Below, piece by piece: positions 34,368 through 43,252 of a stretch of DNA of 48,730 nucleotides; positions within the stretch are counted from its first letter, which is position 1, and the number at the start of each line of letters is the position of its first letter. Source of the DNA: Paludibacteraceae bacterium. Its GTDB lineage: Bacteria > Bacteroidota > Bacteroidia > Bacteroidales > Paludibacteraceae. The notes under the pieces were generated by a model. That model searched no databases. It was given only the letters and a program-made list of their open reading frames with translations, and had not been told where the DNA came from. The position numbers and the translations under genes were made by a program. The stretch lies in contig JAKSMY010000010.1 of NCBI GenBank assembly GCA_024400275.1, positions 1 through 48,730 on the forward strand, given 5' to 3'.

Positions 34368-35332
34368 TTATCTTCCGTTGCTGTCCATAAGATAGGAGCA
34401 GAAGATTCAAACTTATACACGCGGACCGAGTCAGGAGCCGAATAACAATCGGTAGCCCAATAACCGGTACCGCGTGTTTCATCTAATACATACAAGTAAT
34501 CATTCCCTGCCGAGTTGAACGGCAGACCAATGTTCTTCGGTATGGTATAGGTGTCGGCATCTGAATTATAGCGGGTAACGTAAATATCCAAACCTCCCAA
34601 TCCGGACGGGTTATTGGAAGAAAAATATAGTGTTACCCCGTCTGAAAGCCAAAAAGGGCTATTCTGAATGCTGAATGAGTTGACTCGTGCAGGTAAAGTA
34701 TCTGCTTCGCTCCAATGATTCAGCAAGCGGTATTGCCGAATGATTTTGATGCACGAATCAGCCGGTACGGTATGAGTCCAACGATTGCCAAACTGATTTT
34801 TATAGCCGAAAAAAATACTGTCTTGAATCAGCGTTCCGGCTTCATCACTCAGGTCATACACTTTTAGCACGTCACTTTTGGCCACATCAAAAGAATCCAA
34901 AAAAGTCACATCGGCAGAGTGTTTCATCAAGTTTTGGATACGTTCTGCCAATTTAATTTGATTGAGTACGTAATCTTTTCGGTCTGTATCAGGCTTAACG
35001 GTCAAATACTGTTGATATTCATTGATTGCTTCTTCCATCCGGTGGGTCTTAAAGTAACATTCCGCCAAAAAGAAATGTTTTAACTTGTACTTATTCCCGG
35101 CACGGTGAAAATAAGTAATAGCGGTATTAAAATCACCGGTCTCTTGCGCGCACCGCGCGTAACGGTAGAGGTATAAAGGAGATTTACTATTTTGTTTCAG
35201 AAGATTCTCATAACTGAGCATAGCAGTTGCATAGTCCCCATCTAAGAACTGTTGATCTGCCATTTCCGGTGATTGGGCATTCATTGCCGTTATCACCACC
35301 AAACCAAGTATAAAAGAAAACATTTTTTTCAT
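34364..35332 (-). CDS. TPR and PD40-repeat exported protein
   Basis: 322 residues from the ATG at 35332; the frame is open to 35371, but the shorter start gives a clean signal peptide (MKKMFSFILGLVVITAMNAQ). TPR units follow (FLDGDYATAMLSYENLLKQN, TGDFNTAITYFHRAG, RMEEAINEYQQYLTV). A beta-propeller-type repeat (PFWLSDGVTLYFSSNNPSGL, then GGLDIYVTRY) and a second (IGLPFNSAGNDYLYVLDE) complete it. The layout resembles the N-terminal part of PorE/OmpA-linked envelope proteins but lacks a peptidoglycan-binding OmpA domain. Its stop overlaps that of mdh. Confidence 0.82.
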   Translation of the reverse strand: MKKMFSFILGLVVITAMNAQSPEMADQQFLDGDYATAMLSYENLLKQNSKSPLYLYRYARCAQETGDFNTAITYFHRAGNKYKLKHFFLAECYFKTHRMEEAINEYQQYLTVKPDTDRKDYVLNQIKLAERIQNLMKHSADVTFLDSFDVAKSDVLKVYDLSDEAGTLIQDSIFFGYKNQFGNRWTHTVPADSCIKIIRQYRLLNHWSEADTLPARVNSFSIQNSPFWLSDGVTLYFSSNNPSGLGGLDIYVTRYNSDADTYTIPKNIGLPFNSAGNDYLYVLDETRGTGYWATDCYSAPDSVRVYKFESSAPILWTATEDN

Positions 35333-35411
35333 TGCGAGTGCAAAAATACACTTTTTTTTGCAAATATGCAATTTTTTTTAGGTTTTGCTTTTACTTTTCG
35401 ACTTTTTTTTA

Positions 35412-35419
35412 TACCTTTG
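35412..35419 (+). promoter_or_regulatory. -7 element immediately upstream of the S66 peptidase start
   Basis: TACCTTTG ends four bases before the ATG at 35424. A TTTG at 35384-35387 is 24 bases upstream, longer than usual. The transcript would have almost no leader. Confidence 0.55.
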
Positions 35420-35423
35420 TAGC

Positions 35424-36326
35424 ATGAAACATATTCGTATTATTTCTCCTTCAGGAGCTATTGATTCTTCTTATATTCAGGATGCGGTTGCACGTCTTTC
35501 CGGTTGGGGGTATCGTGTCACGGAAGGACGTTATGCTCGTGGGCGTAAGGGACGTTTCAGCGGAACAGACGAGGAACGATTGGCGGATATAGTGGACGCA
35601 TTACAGGACCCGGACATAGATTATGTTCTTTGCTCCAGAGGAGGCTACGGATTGCAACGAATCATTGATTGTGTGCTGTCTGAATGTCCTGCCAACAAAG
35701 GTCAGGCATTGCCTAAAATAATTGGCTTCTCGGATATTACCGAACTGCACCAATGGTCTTTGCTAAATAGTCGCGAGTCGTTGCATGGACTGATGTGTAA
35801 ACACCTTTCTCAACTGCCCGAGGATAGCGAAATGATTATTCATTGGCGTAATGCCGTAGAGGGGAAAACGTTGCACTATAACATACCTGCTCATTCGCTG
35901 AATAGAAACGGCAATGTGGAAGGAACGTTGATAGGGGGTAATTTGAGCGTTTTGTATGGTTTGCAGGCCACGCCACTCGGATTATTGGAGTTGCCGTGTT
36001 TTTGTAACGACAAAGCGAAACCGATTTTATTTATAGAGGACATAGCCGAACGTCATTATCATATTGACCGAATGATGAATAATCTGAAAATGAGTGGTGT
36101 ATTGGCCCAATTAGGCGGATTGATTGTTGGGCAATTCGCTGATTGTGAAGATGATGAGTCGATGGGTGAAACGATATACGAGACTGTTCGTCGTGCAGTG
36201 GAGGAGTATGGTTACCCTGTTTTGTTTGATTTTCCGGCAGGGCATGTTGAGCGTAATTTACCCCTTTGGTTGGGCAAGAAAACGAGCTTGACAGTAAGCA
36301 ATGAATGCGGTATAGTTGAACAATAA
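35424..36326 (+). CDS. LD-carboxypeptidase (peptidase family S66)
   Basis: Cytoplasmic enzyme that trims D-Ala from L,D-linked tetrapeptides during murein recycling. From the ATG at 35424 the protein has 300 residues and starts MKHIRIISPSGAIDSSYIQD. Nucleophile region: YVLCSRGGYGLQRIID; then FSDITELHQW, GGNLSVLYGLQATP, LFIEDIAERHYHIDRMM (catalytic Glu) and the His of DFPAGHVERNLPL. The longer frame from 35385 begins inside the promoter and is rejected. Confidence 0.9.
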   Translation: MKHIRIISPSGAIDSSYIQDAVARLSGWGYRVTEGRYARGRKGRFSGTDEERLADIVDALQDPDIDYVLCSRGGYGLQRIIDCVLSECPANKGQALPKIIGFSDITELHQWSLLNSRESLHGLMCKHLSQLPEDSEMIIHWRNAVEGKTLHYNIPAHSLNRNGNVEGTLIGGNLSVLYGLQATPLGLLELPCFCNDKAKPILFIEDIAERHYHIDRMMNNLKMSGVLAQLGGLIVGQFADCEDDESMGETIYETVRRAVEEYGYPVLFDFPAGHVERNLPLWLGKKTSLTVSNECGIVEQ

Positions 36327-36358
36327 TTTGCATAAGTTAAATATTTTTTGTACCTTTG
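36327..36358 (+). promoter_or_regulatory. Promoter of holB
   Basis: TTTG (36327-36330) and TACCTTTG (36351-36358), 20 bases apart; the holB ATG is 12 bases further on. It overlaps the end of the S66 gene by only a few bases. Confidence 0.7.
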
Positions 36359-36369
36359 CAAGTTGTAAT

Positions 36370-37485
36370 ATGCAGTTTAGGAATATAATAGGACAAGAAT
36401 CGGTTAAGAAACAGTTGCGTCTTAGTGTGCAGGATAAGCGTATTCCTCATGCTCAATTGTTTTTTGGACCGCAGGGAGTTGGCAAATTGCAGTTAGCGAT
36501 TGCCTATGCCCAGTACTTGGCTTGTCCAAATCGGACAGAGGAAGATAGTTGTGGCGTTTGCCCCAGTTGCTTGCAATACCAACAACTCCAGCACCCTGAC
36601 CTGCATTTCGCTTATCCTATCGTTAAGACAGATGTCGGGGACACATGCGATGATTTCAGCAGTCAATGGAGGTCTATATTACTGGACAAGAAATACTTTG
36701 ATTTGGACGATTGGTACACGGCATTGGGAGTGTCTACCAAACAAGGAATGATTTATGAGAAAGAAAGTGGTGAGATACTGCGTAAACTATCGCTCAAAAG
36801 TTTTGGTGAAGGATATAAAGTGATGATAATATGGCAGGCAGAGAAGATGAATATCGCCTGTGCCAATAAACTATTAAAATTGTTGGAAGAACCGCCCGAG
36901 AAGACTCTTTTCCTGTTGATTAGTGAGCATCCGAACGAGTTATTGGCTACTATCCTCAGCCGTGTGCAACAGATATATGTGCCGGCATTGGCGGAACAAA
37001 CACTGTCGGAGTTATTTTCATCAGATATAGCCCACATAGCCAATGGCAGTTATCTGACAGCCCGCAAACTAACAGAGCAGGCAGACGAAAATAGTTTGAT
37101 GTTGGACGATTTTATTGCGTTGATGCGTCGCGCCTGGCTGGTTGGGAGAAAACGTGATTATGCCGCGTTGCAACAGATGCGTAAGTGGAGTAACGACATG
37201 GCAGACGCTAAGGTGGGCAGGGAACGGCAAAAAGCTTTTCTGCAATATGCACAACGGCAAGTGCGTGAGAACTATATCCGTAATCTCAACCACCCGGAAA
37301 TCAATTATCAAACATCTGCCGAAGCGACATTCTCGGATAAATTTGCCCCTTTCATTCACGATGGAAACGTAGAAGCTATTATGAATGAATTAGATAAGGC
37401 GGAACAGCAAATAGCACAAAACGGCAATGCCAAGATTATCTTCTTTGACCTTTGCCTGCAAATGATTGTACTGATTAAGAAATAA
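36370..37485 (+). CDS. holB: DNA polymerase III delta' subunit
   Basis: Clamp-loader component. 371 residues from the ATG at 36370; the frame is open from 36316 but that part precedes the promoter. It shows FRNIIGQESVKKQLRLSVQD, RIPHAQLFFGPQGVGKLQLA, the zinc-binding Cys cluster CPN...SCGVCPSC, and then ANKLLKLLEEPPEKTLFLLI. The SRC motif is altered to SRV (ILSRVQQI). The P-loop ends GVGK-L rather than GK-S/T, consistent with delta' being a non-hydrolysing subunit. It heads an operon with ricT, gldH, trmB and probably the Mrp-type gene. Confidence 0.92.
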   Translation: MQFRNIIGQESVKKQLRLSVQDKRIPHAQLFFGPQGVGKLQLAIAYAQYLACPNRTEEDSCGVCPSCLQYQQLQHPDLHFAYPIVKTDVGDTCDDFSSQWRSILLDKKYFDLDDWYTALGVSTKQGMIYEKESGEILRKLSLKSFGEGYKVMIIWQAEKMNIACANKLLKLLEEPPEKTLFLLISEHPNELLATILSRVQQIYVPALAEQTLSELFSSDIAHIANGSYLTARKLTEQADENSLMLDDFIALMRRAWLVGRKRDYAALQQMRKWSNDMADAKVGRERQKAFLQYAQRQVRENYIRNLNHPEINYQTSAEATFSDKFAPFIHDGNVEAIMNELDKAEQQIAQNGNAKIIFFDLCLQMIVLIKK

Positions 37486-37497
37486 CCTGCATACAAT

Positions 37498-38487
37498 ATG
37501 AACGATAAATTTACATTAAACAACGAGGCTTGTCAGTTCTCTGAAAAAGCATGTAAACGAAACTCTGCACACATGTTGCCTGTTGTTGATTGGCTGAGTG
37601 ATCTTCCTGAAAATATCAAGGAAACAAATTTGGTTGAAGTGCAATTCAAAAACACCCGAAAAGGTTATTATAACAATGCTGAAAATCTACCTTTGGAAAA
37701 AGGTACATTGGTGGCTGTAGAAGGTAATCCGGGACATGATATAGGCGAGGTAACACTGACGGGTAAGTTGGTGCTTACCCAGATGAAGAAGTACCACATC
37801 GATACCGAGCGTTACGAGATTCGTGCTATCTATCGAATTGCTACTGAGCAGGATTTGCAGCGTGCCGAAGAAGCACACGCAAGGGAACATGCCACGATGA
37901 TTGAAGCAAGACGACTCGCCAAATCGCTGGGGTTGGAAATGAAAATAGGTGATGTTGAGTATCAAGGCGATGGTACAAAAGCCATTTTCTATTATATTGC
38001 CGATGGGCGTGTCGATTTCCGCCAACTCATTAAAGTCTATGCCGAGACTTTCCGTATTCGTGTTGAAATGAAGCAGATAGGTGCGCGTCAAGAGGCAGGA
38101 CGAATAGGCGGAACAGGTCCTTGTGGTAGAGAATTATGCTGTTCTACTTGGATGACTCAGTTCAATAGTGTCGGTACTTATGCGGCTCGCTTGCAACATA
38201 TCTCACCCAACCCGCAAAAGCTTGCCGGACAATGTGCCAAACTCAAATGTTGCCTCAACTACGAAGTTCCTGTATATGAAGATGCGAAGAAAAACGGTGT
38301 TGTATTGGGTTCACCGGTGGTAGAGGAAACGCAAGAGGAGATAGGTTTCCAAAATGCTGTAGGAGAGGGTGATGTTACCCGTTTTGACAAGAAACATAAG
38401 AATCATAATAATCGCCCCAACCGTAACAATAACAACAATCGTCGTAATGAAAATCCAAAAAATAATCATACTTCTGAGCACGCTTAG
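37498..38487 (+). CDS. ricT: PSP1 domain protein, RicT/YaaT homologue
   Basis: 329 residues. The PSP1 domain runs from about residue 60 (EVQFKNTRKGYYNNAENLPL, then GTLVAVEG) to the Cys-rich end: IGGTGPCGRELCCSTWMTQF, then QCAKLKCCLNYE. In Firmicutes RicT acts with RicA and RicF in mRNA processing. The Bacteroidota orthologue precedes gldH, as here; its role is less clear. The C-terminal 30 residues are an Asn/Arg/His-rich low-complexity tail, probably disordered. It overlaps gldH by 41 bases. Confidence 0.88.
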   Translation: MNDKFTLNNEACQFSEKACKRNSAHMLPVVDWLSDLPENIKETNLVEVQFKNTRKGYYNNAENLPLEKGTLVAVEGNPGHDIGEVTLTGKLVLTQMKKYHIDTERYEIRAIYRIATEQDLQRAEEAHAREHATMIEARRLAKSLGLEMKIGDVEYQGDGTKAIFYYIADGRVDFRQLIKVYAETFRIRVEMKQIGARQEAGRIGGTGPCGRELCCSTWMTQFNSVGTYAARLQHISPNPQKLAGQCAKLKCCLNYEVPVYEDAKKNGVVLGSPVVEETQEEIGFQNAVGEGDVTRFDKKHKNHNNRPNRNNNNNRRNENPKNNHTSEHA

Positions 38488-38920
38488 TCTGATGGCTTGC
38501 GGTGGTCGAACGGTCTATTATGAATATCAATCGGTTCCTATAGACGGTTGGGCAGCAGATTCAGTGCTCTCTTTTACCGTTCCTGTCTCAGACAAGACGG
38601 CTACTTACGATGTCCTCCTTCATGTGCGTCATACGGATGCTTACCGTTATCAGAATATGTGGATGTTTATCACCGAATCGCCATCTACGATTGATGTCAA
38701 GGCATCTCAAACGGATACTATTGAGTTTTATTTGGCGGACGATAGGGGGCATTGGTTAGGCAACGGGCATAGTTTGAAAGAGATGCCTGTTTTGTACAGG
38801 CAGCAGGTTCATTTCACCGATTCCGTTTATCGCTTGACTATCCAACAAGGTATGCGTGATGATGCTCTCAGGGGCATTTCTGACATTGGTTTAGAGCTTG
38901 TGAAAGATGGGAAAAGGTAA
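38447..38920 (+). CDS. gldH: GldH family lipoprotein
   Basis: 157 residues from the ATG at 38447: MKIQKIIILLSTLSLMAC is a lipoprotein leader with lipobox LMAC. The mature domain includes YEYQSVPIDGWAADSVLSFT, LLHVRHTDAYRYQNMWMFI, IEFYLADDRGHWLGNGH and the ending GISDIGLELVKDG, all typical of GldH. Known in gliding Bacteroidota as part of the motility/type 9 secretion machinery, it is also kept in non-gliding Bacteroidales. The frame is open from 38369, but that part is a shadow of ricT. Confidence 0.9.
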   Translation: MKIQKIIILLSTLSLMACGGRTVYYEYQSVPIDGWAADSVLSFTVPVSDKTATYDVLLHVRHTDAYRYQNMWMFITESPSTIDVKASQTDTIEFYLADDRGHWLGNGHSLKEMPVLYRQQVHFTDSVYRLTIQQGMRDDALRGISDIGLELVKDGKR

Positions 38921-39704
38921 ACTAAAGAAATTTGCGGAAATGGAGACGTTTGCTAACGTCTTTCAATGTGCTATAGGGCGGCTGAATGACGAGGGCAAGT
39001 TTGAGTCCAAGCAGGACACGTCTGTTCAAGATATGCGTGGACATTGGCACGAGCGTTTCTTTCATAATACCAATCCTATCGTGCTTGAATTGGGTTGTGG
39101 GCACGGCGATTATACCGTCGGGTTGGCCAAACTGCAACTTGAAAAGAACTTCATCGGTGTAGATATCAAGGGTGCCCGCCTTTGGAAAGGTGCCAAAGAG
39201 GCTATCGAATCGGGTATGACTAACGTAGCGTTTCTGCGTACCAATATAGAGATGTTATCCAATTTTTTTGCCCCCAACGAGGTGAGCGAGATTTGGATTA
39301 CTTTTCCGGATCCGCAGATGAAAAAAGCCACCAAACGATTGACCTCCACCTACTTTATGGCACGTTATCAGGAAGTAATGCAAGAGGGTGGACTTATTCA
39401 CCTGAAAACGGATAGTCCTTTTCTTAGCACTTACACCAAGGAAATGCTGCGCGTGAATAATTACGAAGTAATCGCCCAAACCGATGATCTTTATGCCCTT
39501 CCGTCTTCTGCTCCCAACGTCTCTAATTATGCCGAAGCCAAGCTGTTGCAGACCCACTATGAAAAACAGTGGTTGGACCGTGGATTATCTATTAAATACT
39601 ACGCATGGAAATTAACCAAACACACGGATTTTCAGGAGCCGGACATTGAAATCGAAAAAGATACTTATCGCTCCTATGGCCGCAACTATCAATCCAAACA
39701 ATAA
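38907..39704 (+). CDS. trmB: tRNA (guanine-N7-)-methyltransferase TrmB
   Basis: Methylates G46 in the tRNA variable loop. 265 residues; the SAM-binding motif is VLELGCGHGDYTVGLA, followed by FIGVDIKGARLWKGA, the family's WITFPDPQMKKATKRL (PDPW/PDPx motif) and FRTNIEML-like FLRTNIEMLSNFF. The ATG overlaps the gldH stop region by 14 bases. The N-terminal extension (MGKGKLKKFAEMETFANVFQ) is usual in Bacteroidota orthologues. Confidence 0.94.
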   Translation: MGKGKLKKFAEMETFANVFQCAIGRLNDEGKFESKQDTSVQDMRGHWHERFFHNTNPIVLELGCGHGDYTVGLAKLQLEKNFIGVDIKGARLWKGAKEAIESGMTNVAFLRTNIEMLSNFFAPNEVSEIWITFPDPQMKKATKRLTSTYFMARYQEVMQEGGLIHLKTDSPFLSTYTKEMLRVNNYEVIAQTDDLYALPSSAPNVSNYAEAKLLQTHYEKQWLDRGLSIKYYAWKLTKHTDFQEPDIEIEKDTYRSYGRNYQSKQ

Positions 39705-39721
39705 TCAATTCATCATTAGAT

Positions 39722-40756
39722 ATGTATCCTCAACAAATAATAGATGCTTTGCGCCATGTGCGCTACCCGGGAACGGGAAAAGATTTGGTAGAAAGTGGAA
39801 TGCTTGAAGATGATATTCGCATTCAAGGTTTTAAGGTTTCGTTTTCGTTGATTTTTGAGAAGGAGAACACACCTTTCCTTAAATCAACCATCAAAGCGGC
39901 CGAAACAGCTATTCATACTTATGCAGAACCGAATGCAGAGGTCTCTATCTTTCCGAAATATAAAAAAACTCCTGTGCCGACTACCGGTGATAATCAAACA
40001 ATATCTGCCAAGCATATCATTGCCATTCATAGTGGCAAGGGTGGGGTGGGTAAATCCACGGTGGCTGCTAATCTGGCAATTGCTCTTGCCAAGCGCGGCT
40101 ATCAAGTTGGGCTATTGGATGCTGATATTCACGGACCGTCACAACCTAAGATGTTTCATACAGAGGAATGCCGCCCCTATTCCGTGGAGGAAAACGGACG
40201 TACACTCATTGAACCTATTGAGCAGTACGGAGTCAAGATGCTCAGTATAGGTTTTTTTGTAGATCCGTGTTCGGCGGTAGTCTGGCGAGGAGGAATGGCA
40301 TCTAATGCGATTAAACAACTTATTCAAGACGGACACTGGGGTAATTTGGATTATTTCTTGATTGACCTTCCTCCTGGCACCTCGGATATTCACCTGACGT
40401 TGATGAGTGAACTGTCACTCACCGGTGCTATTGTGGTCACAACACCTCAGCCGGTAGCCCTTGTTGACGCACGCAAAGGAGTTGATATGTTCCAAAACGA
40501 GAAATTGCATGTACCCGTTTTAGGAATTATTGAGAATATGTCTTGGTTCACGCCAGCCGAATTGCCGAATAATCGCTATTATCTCTTTGGACACGACGGG
40601 GGCAAGATGCTTGCAGAGGAGTTGAATGTGCCACTTTTGGGTCAGATTCCTCTTGTCCAGTCTATTCGGGAAGCCGGTGATGATGGTGCTCCAATAACGA
40701 TGCAAGACGGACACCCTGTTGCGGCTATTTTTGATTCTATCGCTTCTAAACTATAA
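39722..40756 (+). CDS. apbC: Mrp/NBP35-type iron-sulfur cluster carrier ATPase
   Basis: 344 residues. The N-terminal MIP18/DUF59 domain (MYPQQIIDALRHVRYPGTGK) is followed by the ParA-like ATPase: deviant Walker A HSGKGGVGKSTVAANLAIAL, LLDADIHGPSQPKMF, FLIDLPPGTSDIHLTLM and VTTPQPVALVDARKGVDMF. Members carry Fe-S clusters to apo-proteins. The C-terminal CxxC found in many Mrp proteins is absent (IIENMSWFTPAELPNNRYYL), so cluster binding may differ. Seventeen bases separate it from trmB. Confidence 0.92.
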   Translation: MYPQQIIDALRHVRYPGTGKDLVESGMLEDDIRIQGFKVSFSLIFEKENTPFLKSTIKAAETAIHTYAEPNAEVSIFPKYKKTPVPTTGDNQTISAKHIIAIHSGKGGVGKSTVAANLAIALAKRGYQVGLLDADIHGPSQPKMFHTEECRPYSVEENGRTLIEPIEQYGVKMLSIGFFVDPCSAVVWRGGMASNAIKQLIQDGHWGNLDYFLIDLPPGTSDIHLTLMSELSLTGAIVVTTPQPVALVDARKGVDMFQNEKLHVPVLGIIENMSWFTPAELPNNRYYLFGHDGGKMLAEELNVPLLGQIPLVQSIREAGDDGAPITMQDGHPVAAIFDSIASKL

Positions 40757-40774
40757 CGCTTAGTTTTTCCACCA

Positions 40775-42121
40775 ATGAGCAAGGTAAAAGCCACTGAATT
40801 AGGAACACAACCGGTTCGCCAATTATTGGTCAAATATGCGTTGCCGGGCATTATAGCCATGACTGCCAGTTCACTGTATAATATTGTGGACTCGATTTTT
40901 ATTGGTCATGGTTGTGGCGCGTTGGCCTTAAGCGGACTGACGGTAGCCAAACCGTTTATGGATATTTGTGCAGCGTTCGGAAGTTTGGTTGGAGTAGGGG
41001 CGAGCACGATGGTGGCAATTAAGTTGGGCGAGAAAGATTATGTTAGCGCCAACAAAGTCTTAGGAAATGTTATTGTCCTGAATGTGCTCCTTTCATCGTT
41101 GGTGATGGTAGTGGGACTTATTGCTTTGAATCCTATTTTGTATGCTTTTGGTGCCAGTGATGCCGATATATCTTATGCCCGTGAATATATGCAGATTATC
41201 CTTTACGGCAATATACTCACGCATATTTATTTTGGGCTAAATAGTGTTCTTCGTTCAATGGGACACCCTCGTTCTGCTATGGTTTCGACTATTGTGGCGG
41301 TTTTTGTGAATGTTATCTTGGACCCTATTTTTATTTTTAAGTTCAACATGGGTGTCCGTGGGGCGGCACTGGCAACCATTATATCGCAAGCCATTGCCGT
41401 GGTGTGGCAGATGATGATTTTCTGCAATCCCAAAGAGATTATACATTTTCATCGGGGTATATGGCGTTTGGATAGGGCCATCACACAGCGGGCATTAGCT
41501 ATTGGTGCGTCACCGTTTTTAATGAATCTGGCTCATTGTTTCGTGGTGGTCATTATCAATAACTGCCTGATGCTTTATGGAGGAGACATGGCAAAAGCCA
41601 GTTTTGGCATAGTCAACCGTTTCACGTTTGTGTTTGCCATGATTGTTATGGGCTTAAATCAGGGTATGCAACCTATTGCTGGCTATAACTACGGTGCCCG
41701 TCAATACGACCGCATGTGGCGGTCTATGTCTTTGACCGCCATTTGCGCTACATTTGTTATGGGAGGTGTATTTCTATTGGGTGAATTGGTGCCGGATTTG
41801 ATGGCACGAATGTTCACGCACGATGCCGAATTAATCACGCTGACTATACCGCCGATGCGTATTTTGGCGTGCTCAATGTTGCTTGTTGGTTTTCAGATGG
41901 TGACGGTCAATTTCTTTACCTCTATCGGCATGGCGGGTAAGAGTATTTTCCTCAGTTTGACCCGTCAGGTCCTTTACCTGATACCGTTGGCTTTGCTATT
42001 GCCCCGTTTTTTCACCGCCAATCCCATTATGGGAGTGTGGTGGTCACTTCCTGTTAGCGACACCATCTCGGCAGTTACGGCTGCCATTATGCTTATTGTG
42101 GTTCGTCCGAAACTGCGTTAG
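40775..42121 (+). CDS. MATE family multidrug/toxin efflux transporter
   Basis: 448 residues, twelve membrane segments in two similar halves. Family features: ALPGIIAMTASSLYNIVDSI, FIGHGCGALALSGLTVAKP, and in the second half INNCLMLYGGDMAKASFGIV and GLNQGMQPIAGYNYGARQYD. It is proton- or sodium-driven and the substrate is unknown. The stop overlaps by four bases the stop of rfbB on the other strand. Confidence 0.92.
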   Translation: MSKVKATELGTQPVRQLLVKYALPGIIAMTASSLYNIVDSIFIGHGCGALALSGLTVAKPFMDICAAFGSLVGVGASTMVAIKLGEKDYVSANKVLGNVIVLNVLLSSLVMVVGLIALNPILYAFGASDADISYAREYMQIILYGNILTHIYFGLNSVLRSMGHPRSAMVSTIVAVFVNVILDPIFIFKFNMGVRGAALATIISQAIAVVWQMMIFCNPKEIIHFHRGIWRLDRAITQRALAIGASPFLMNLAHCFVVVIINNCLMLYGGDMAKASFGIVNRFTFVFAMIVMGLNQGMQPIAGYNYGARQYDRMWRSMSLTAICATFVMGGVFLLGELVPDLMARMFTHDAELITLTIPPMRILACSMLLVGFQMVTVNFFTSIGMAGKSIFLSLTRQVLYLIPLALLLPRFFTANPIMGVWWSLPVSDTISAVTAAIMLIVVRPKLR

Positions 42122-43251
42122 CGGTTTTTGTACATATCGTCGTAGTATTTCTCGTAATCGCCGGACGTGATGTTGTCCATCCATTCCTGATTATCCAAAT
42201 ACCAGCGAACGGTTTTTTCGATACCCTCTTCAAATTGCAAAGACGGCTCCCAGCCCAGTTCGCGTTGCAGTTTGCTGGAGTCGATAGCATAGCGCATATC
42301 GTGTCCGGCACGGTCAGTAACGTATGTAATGAGGTCTAAATCGGCTCCTTCGGGACGGCCGAGCAGTTTGTCAACGGTTTTAATCACCACTTTGATAATA
42401 TCGATGTTCTTCCATTCGTTGAAGCCACCGATGTTATATGTCTCTGCCACTTTTCCTTTGTGGAAAATCAAATCTATGGCACGTGCATGGTCTTCTACAA
42501 ACAGCCAATCGCGCACATTCTCGCCTTTGCCATATACAGGCAATGGCTTACGATGACGGATATTGTTGATAAACAGCGGAATCAGTTTTTCGGGGAACTG
42601 ATAAGGACCATAGTTATTGGAACAGTTAGTCACGATAGTGGGCATACCGTAGGTGTCGTGGAAAGCACGAACAAAATGGTCGCTACCGGCTTTTGAGGCA
42701 CTGTAGGGACTATGAGGCATATATTTGAGGTCTTCCGTAAAGAATTTCTCGCCGTATGCTAAATGGTGTTCGGCAGAAGATGCGGTTGTAGTAAATGGCG
42801 GCTCTATTCCCTCCGGGTGGGTCATCTCCAATGCACCATATACTTCGTCTGTCGAGATATGGTAGAAACGTTTGCCTTCAAATCCTTCCGGTGTGCTTTC
42901 CCAATATAACTTGGCGGCTTGCAACATACTCAGCGTACCCATCACATTCGTCTTGGCAAAGGTAAACGGATCTTTGATACTGCGATCCACATGGCTCTCG
43001 GCTGCCAAATGAATAACGCCGGTCACTTGCTCTTCTTGCATCAAAGCATAGATGGTGTCAAAATCACATATATCGGCTTTGACAAAACGATAATTGGGTT
43101 TATTCTCAATATCTTTCAAATTGGCAAGATTGCCTGCGTACGTCAGTTTATCTACGTTGATGATTTTGTAGTCAGGGTATTTATTGACAAATAGACGAAC
43201 TACGTGACTTCCAATAAATCCGGCACCGCCGGTAATGATAATGCTTTTCAT
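42118..43251 (-). CDS. rfbB: dTDP-glucose 4,6-dehydratase
   Basis: Second enzyme of dTDP-L-rhamnose synthesis. Extended SDR fold: GGAGFIGSHVVRLFV at the N-terminus, HLAAESHVDRSI, FYHISTDEVYG, catalytic YSASKAGSDHFVRAF and NYGPYQFPEKLIPLF, ending with the substrate-binding region RAGHDMRYAID. Length 377. The other rfb genes are not next to it, so the pathway is split in this genome. It is followed on the + strand by birA, one base upstream. Confidence 0.95.
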   Translation of the reverse strand: MKSIIITGGAGFIGSHVVRLFVNKYPDYKIINVDKLTYAGNLANLKDIENKPNYRFVKADICDFDTIYALMQEEQVTGVIHLAAESHVDRSIKDPFTFAKTNVMGTLSMLQAAKLYWESTPEGFEGKRFYHISTDEVYGALEMTHPEGIEPPFTTTASSAEHHLAYGEKFFTEDLKYMPHSPYSASKAGSDHFVRAFHDTYGMPTIVTNCSNNYGPYQFPEKLIPLFINNIRHRKPLPVYGKGENVRDWLFVEDHARAIDLIFHKGKVAETYNIGGFNEWKNIDIIKVVIKTVDKLLGRPEGADLDLITYVTDRAGHDMRYAIDSSKLQRELGWEPSLQFEEGIEKTVRWYLDNQEWMDNITSGDYEKYYDDMYKNR

Positions 43252-43252
43252 A

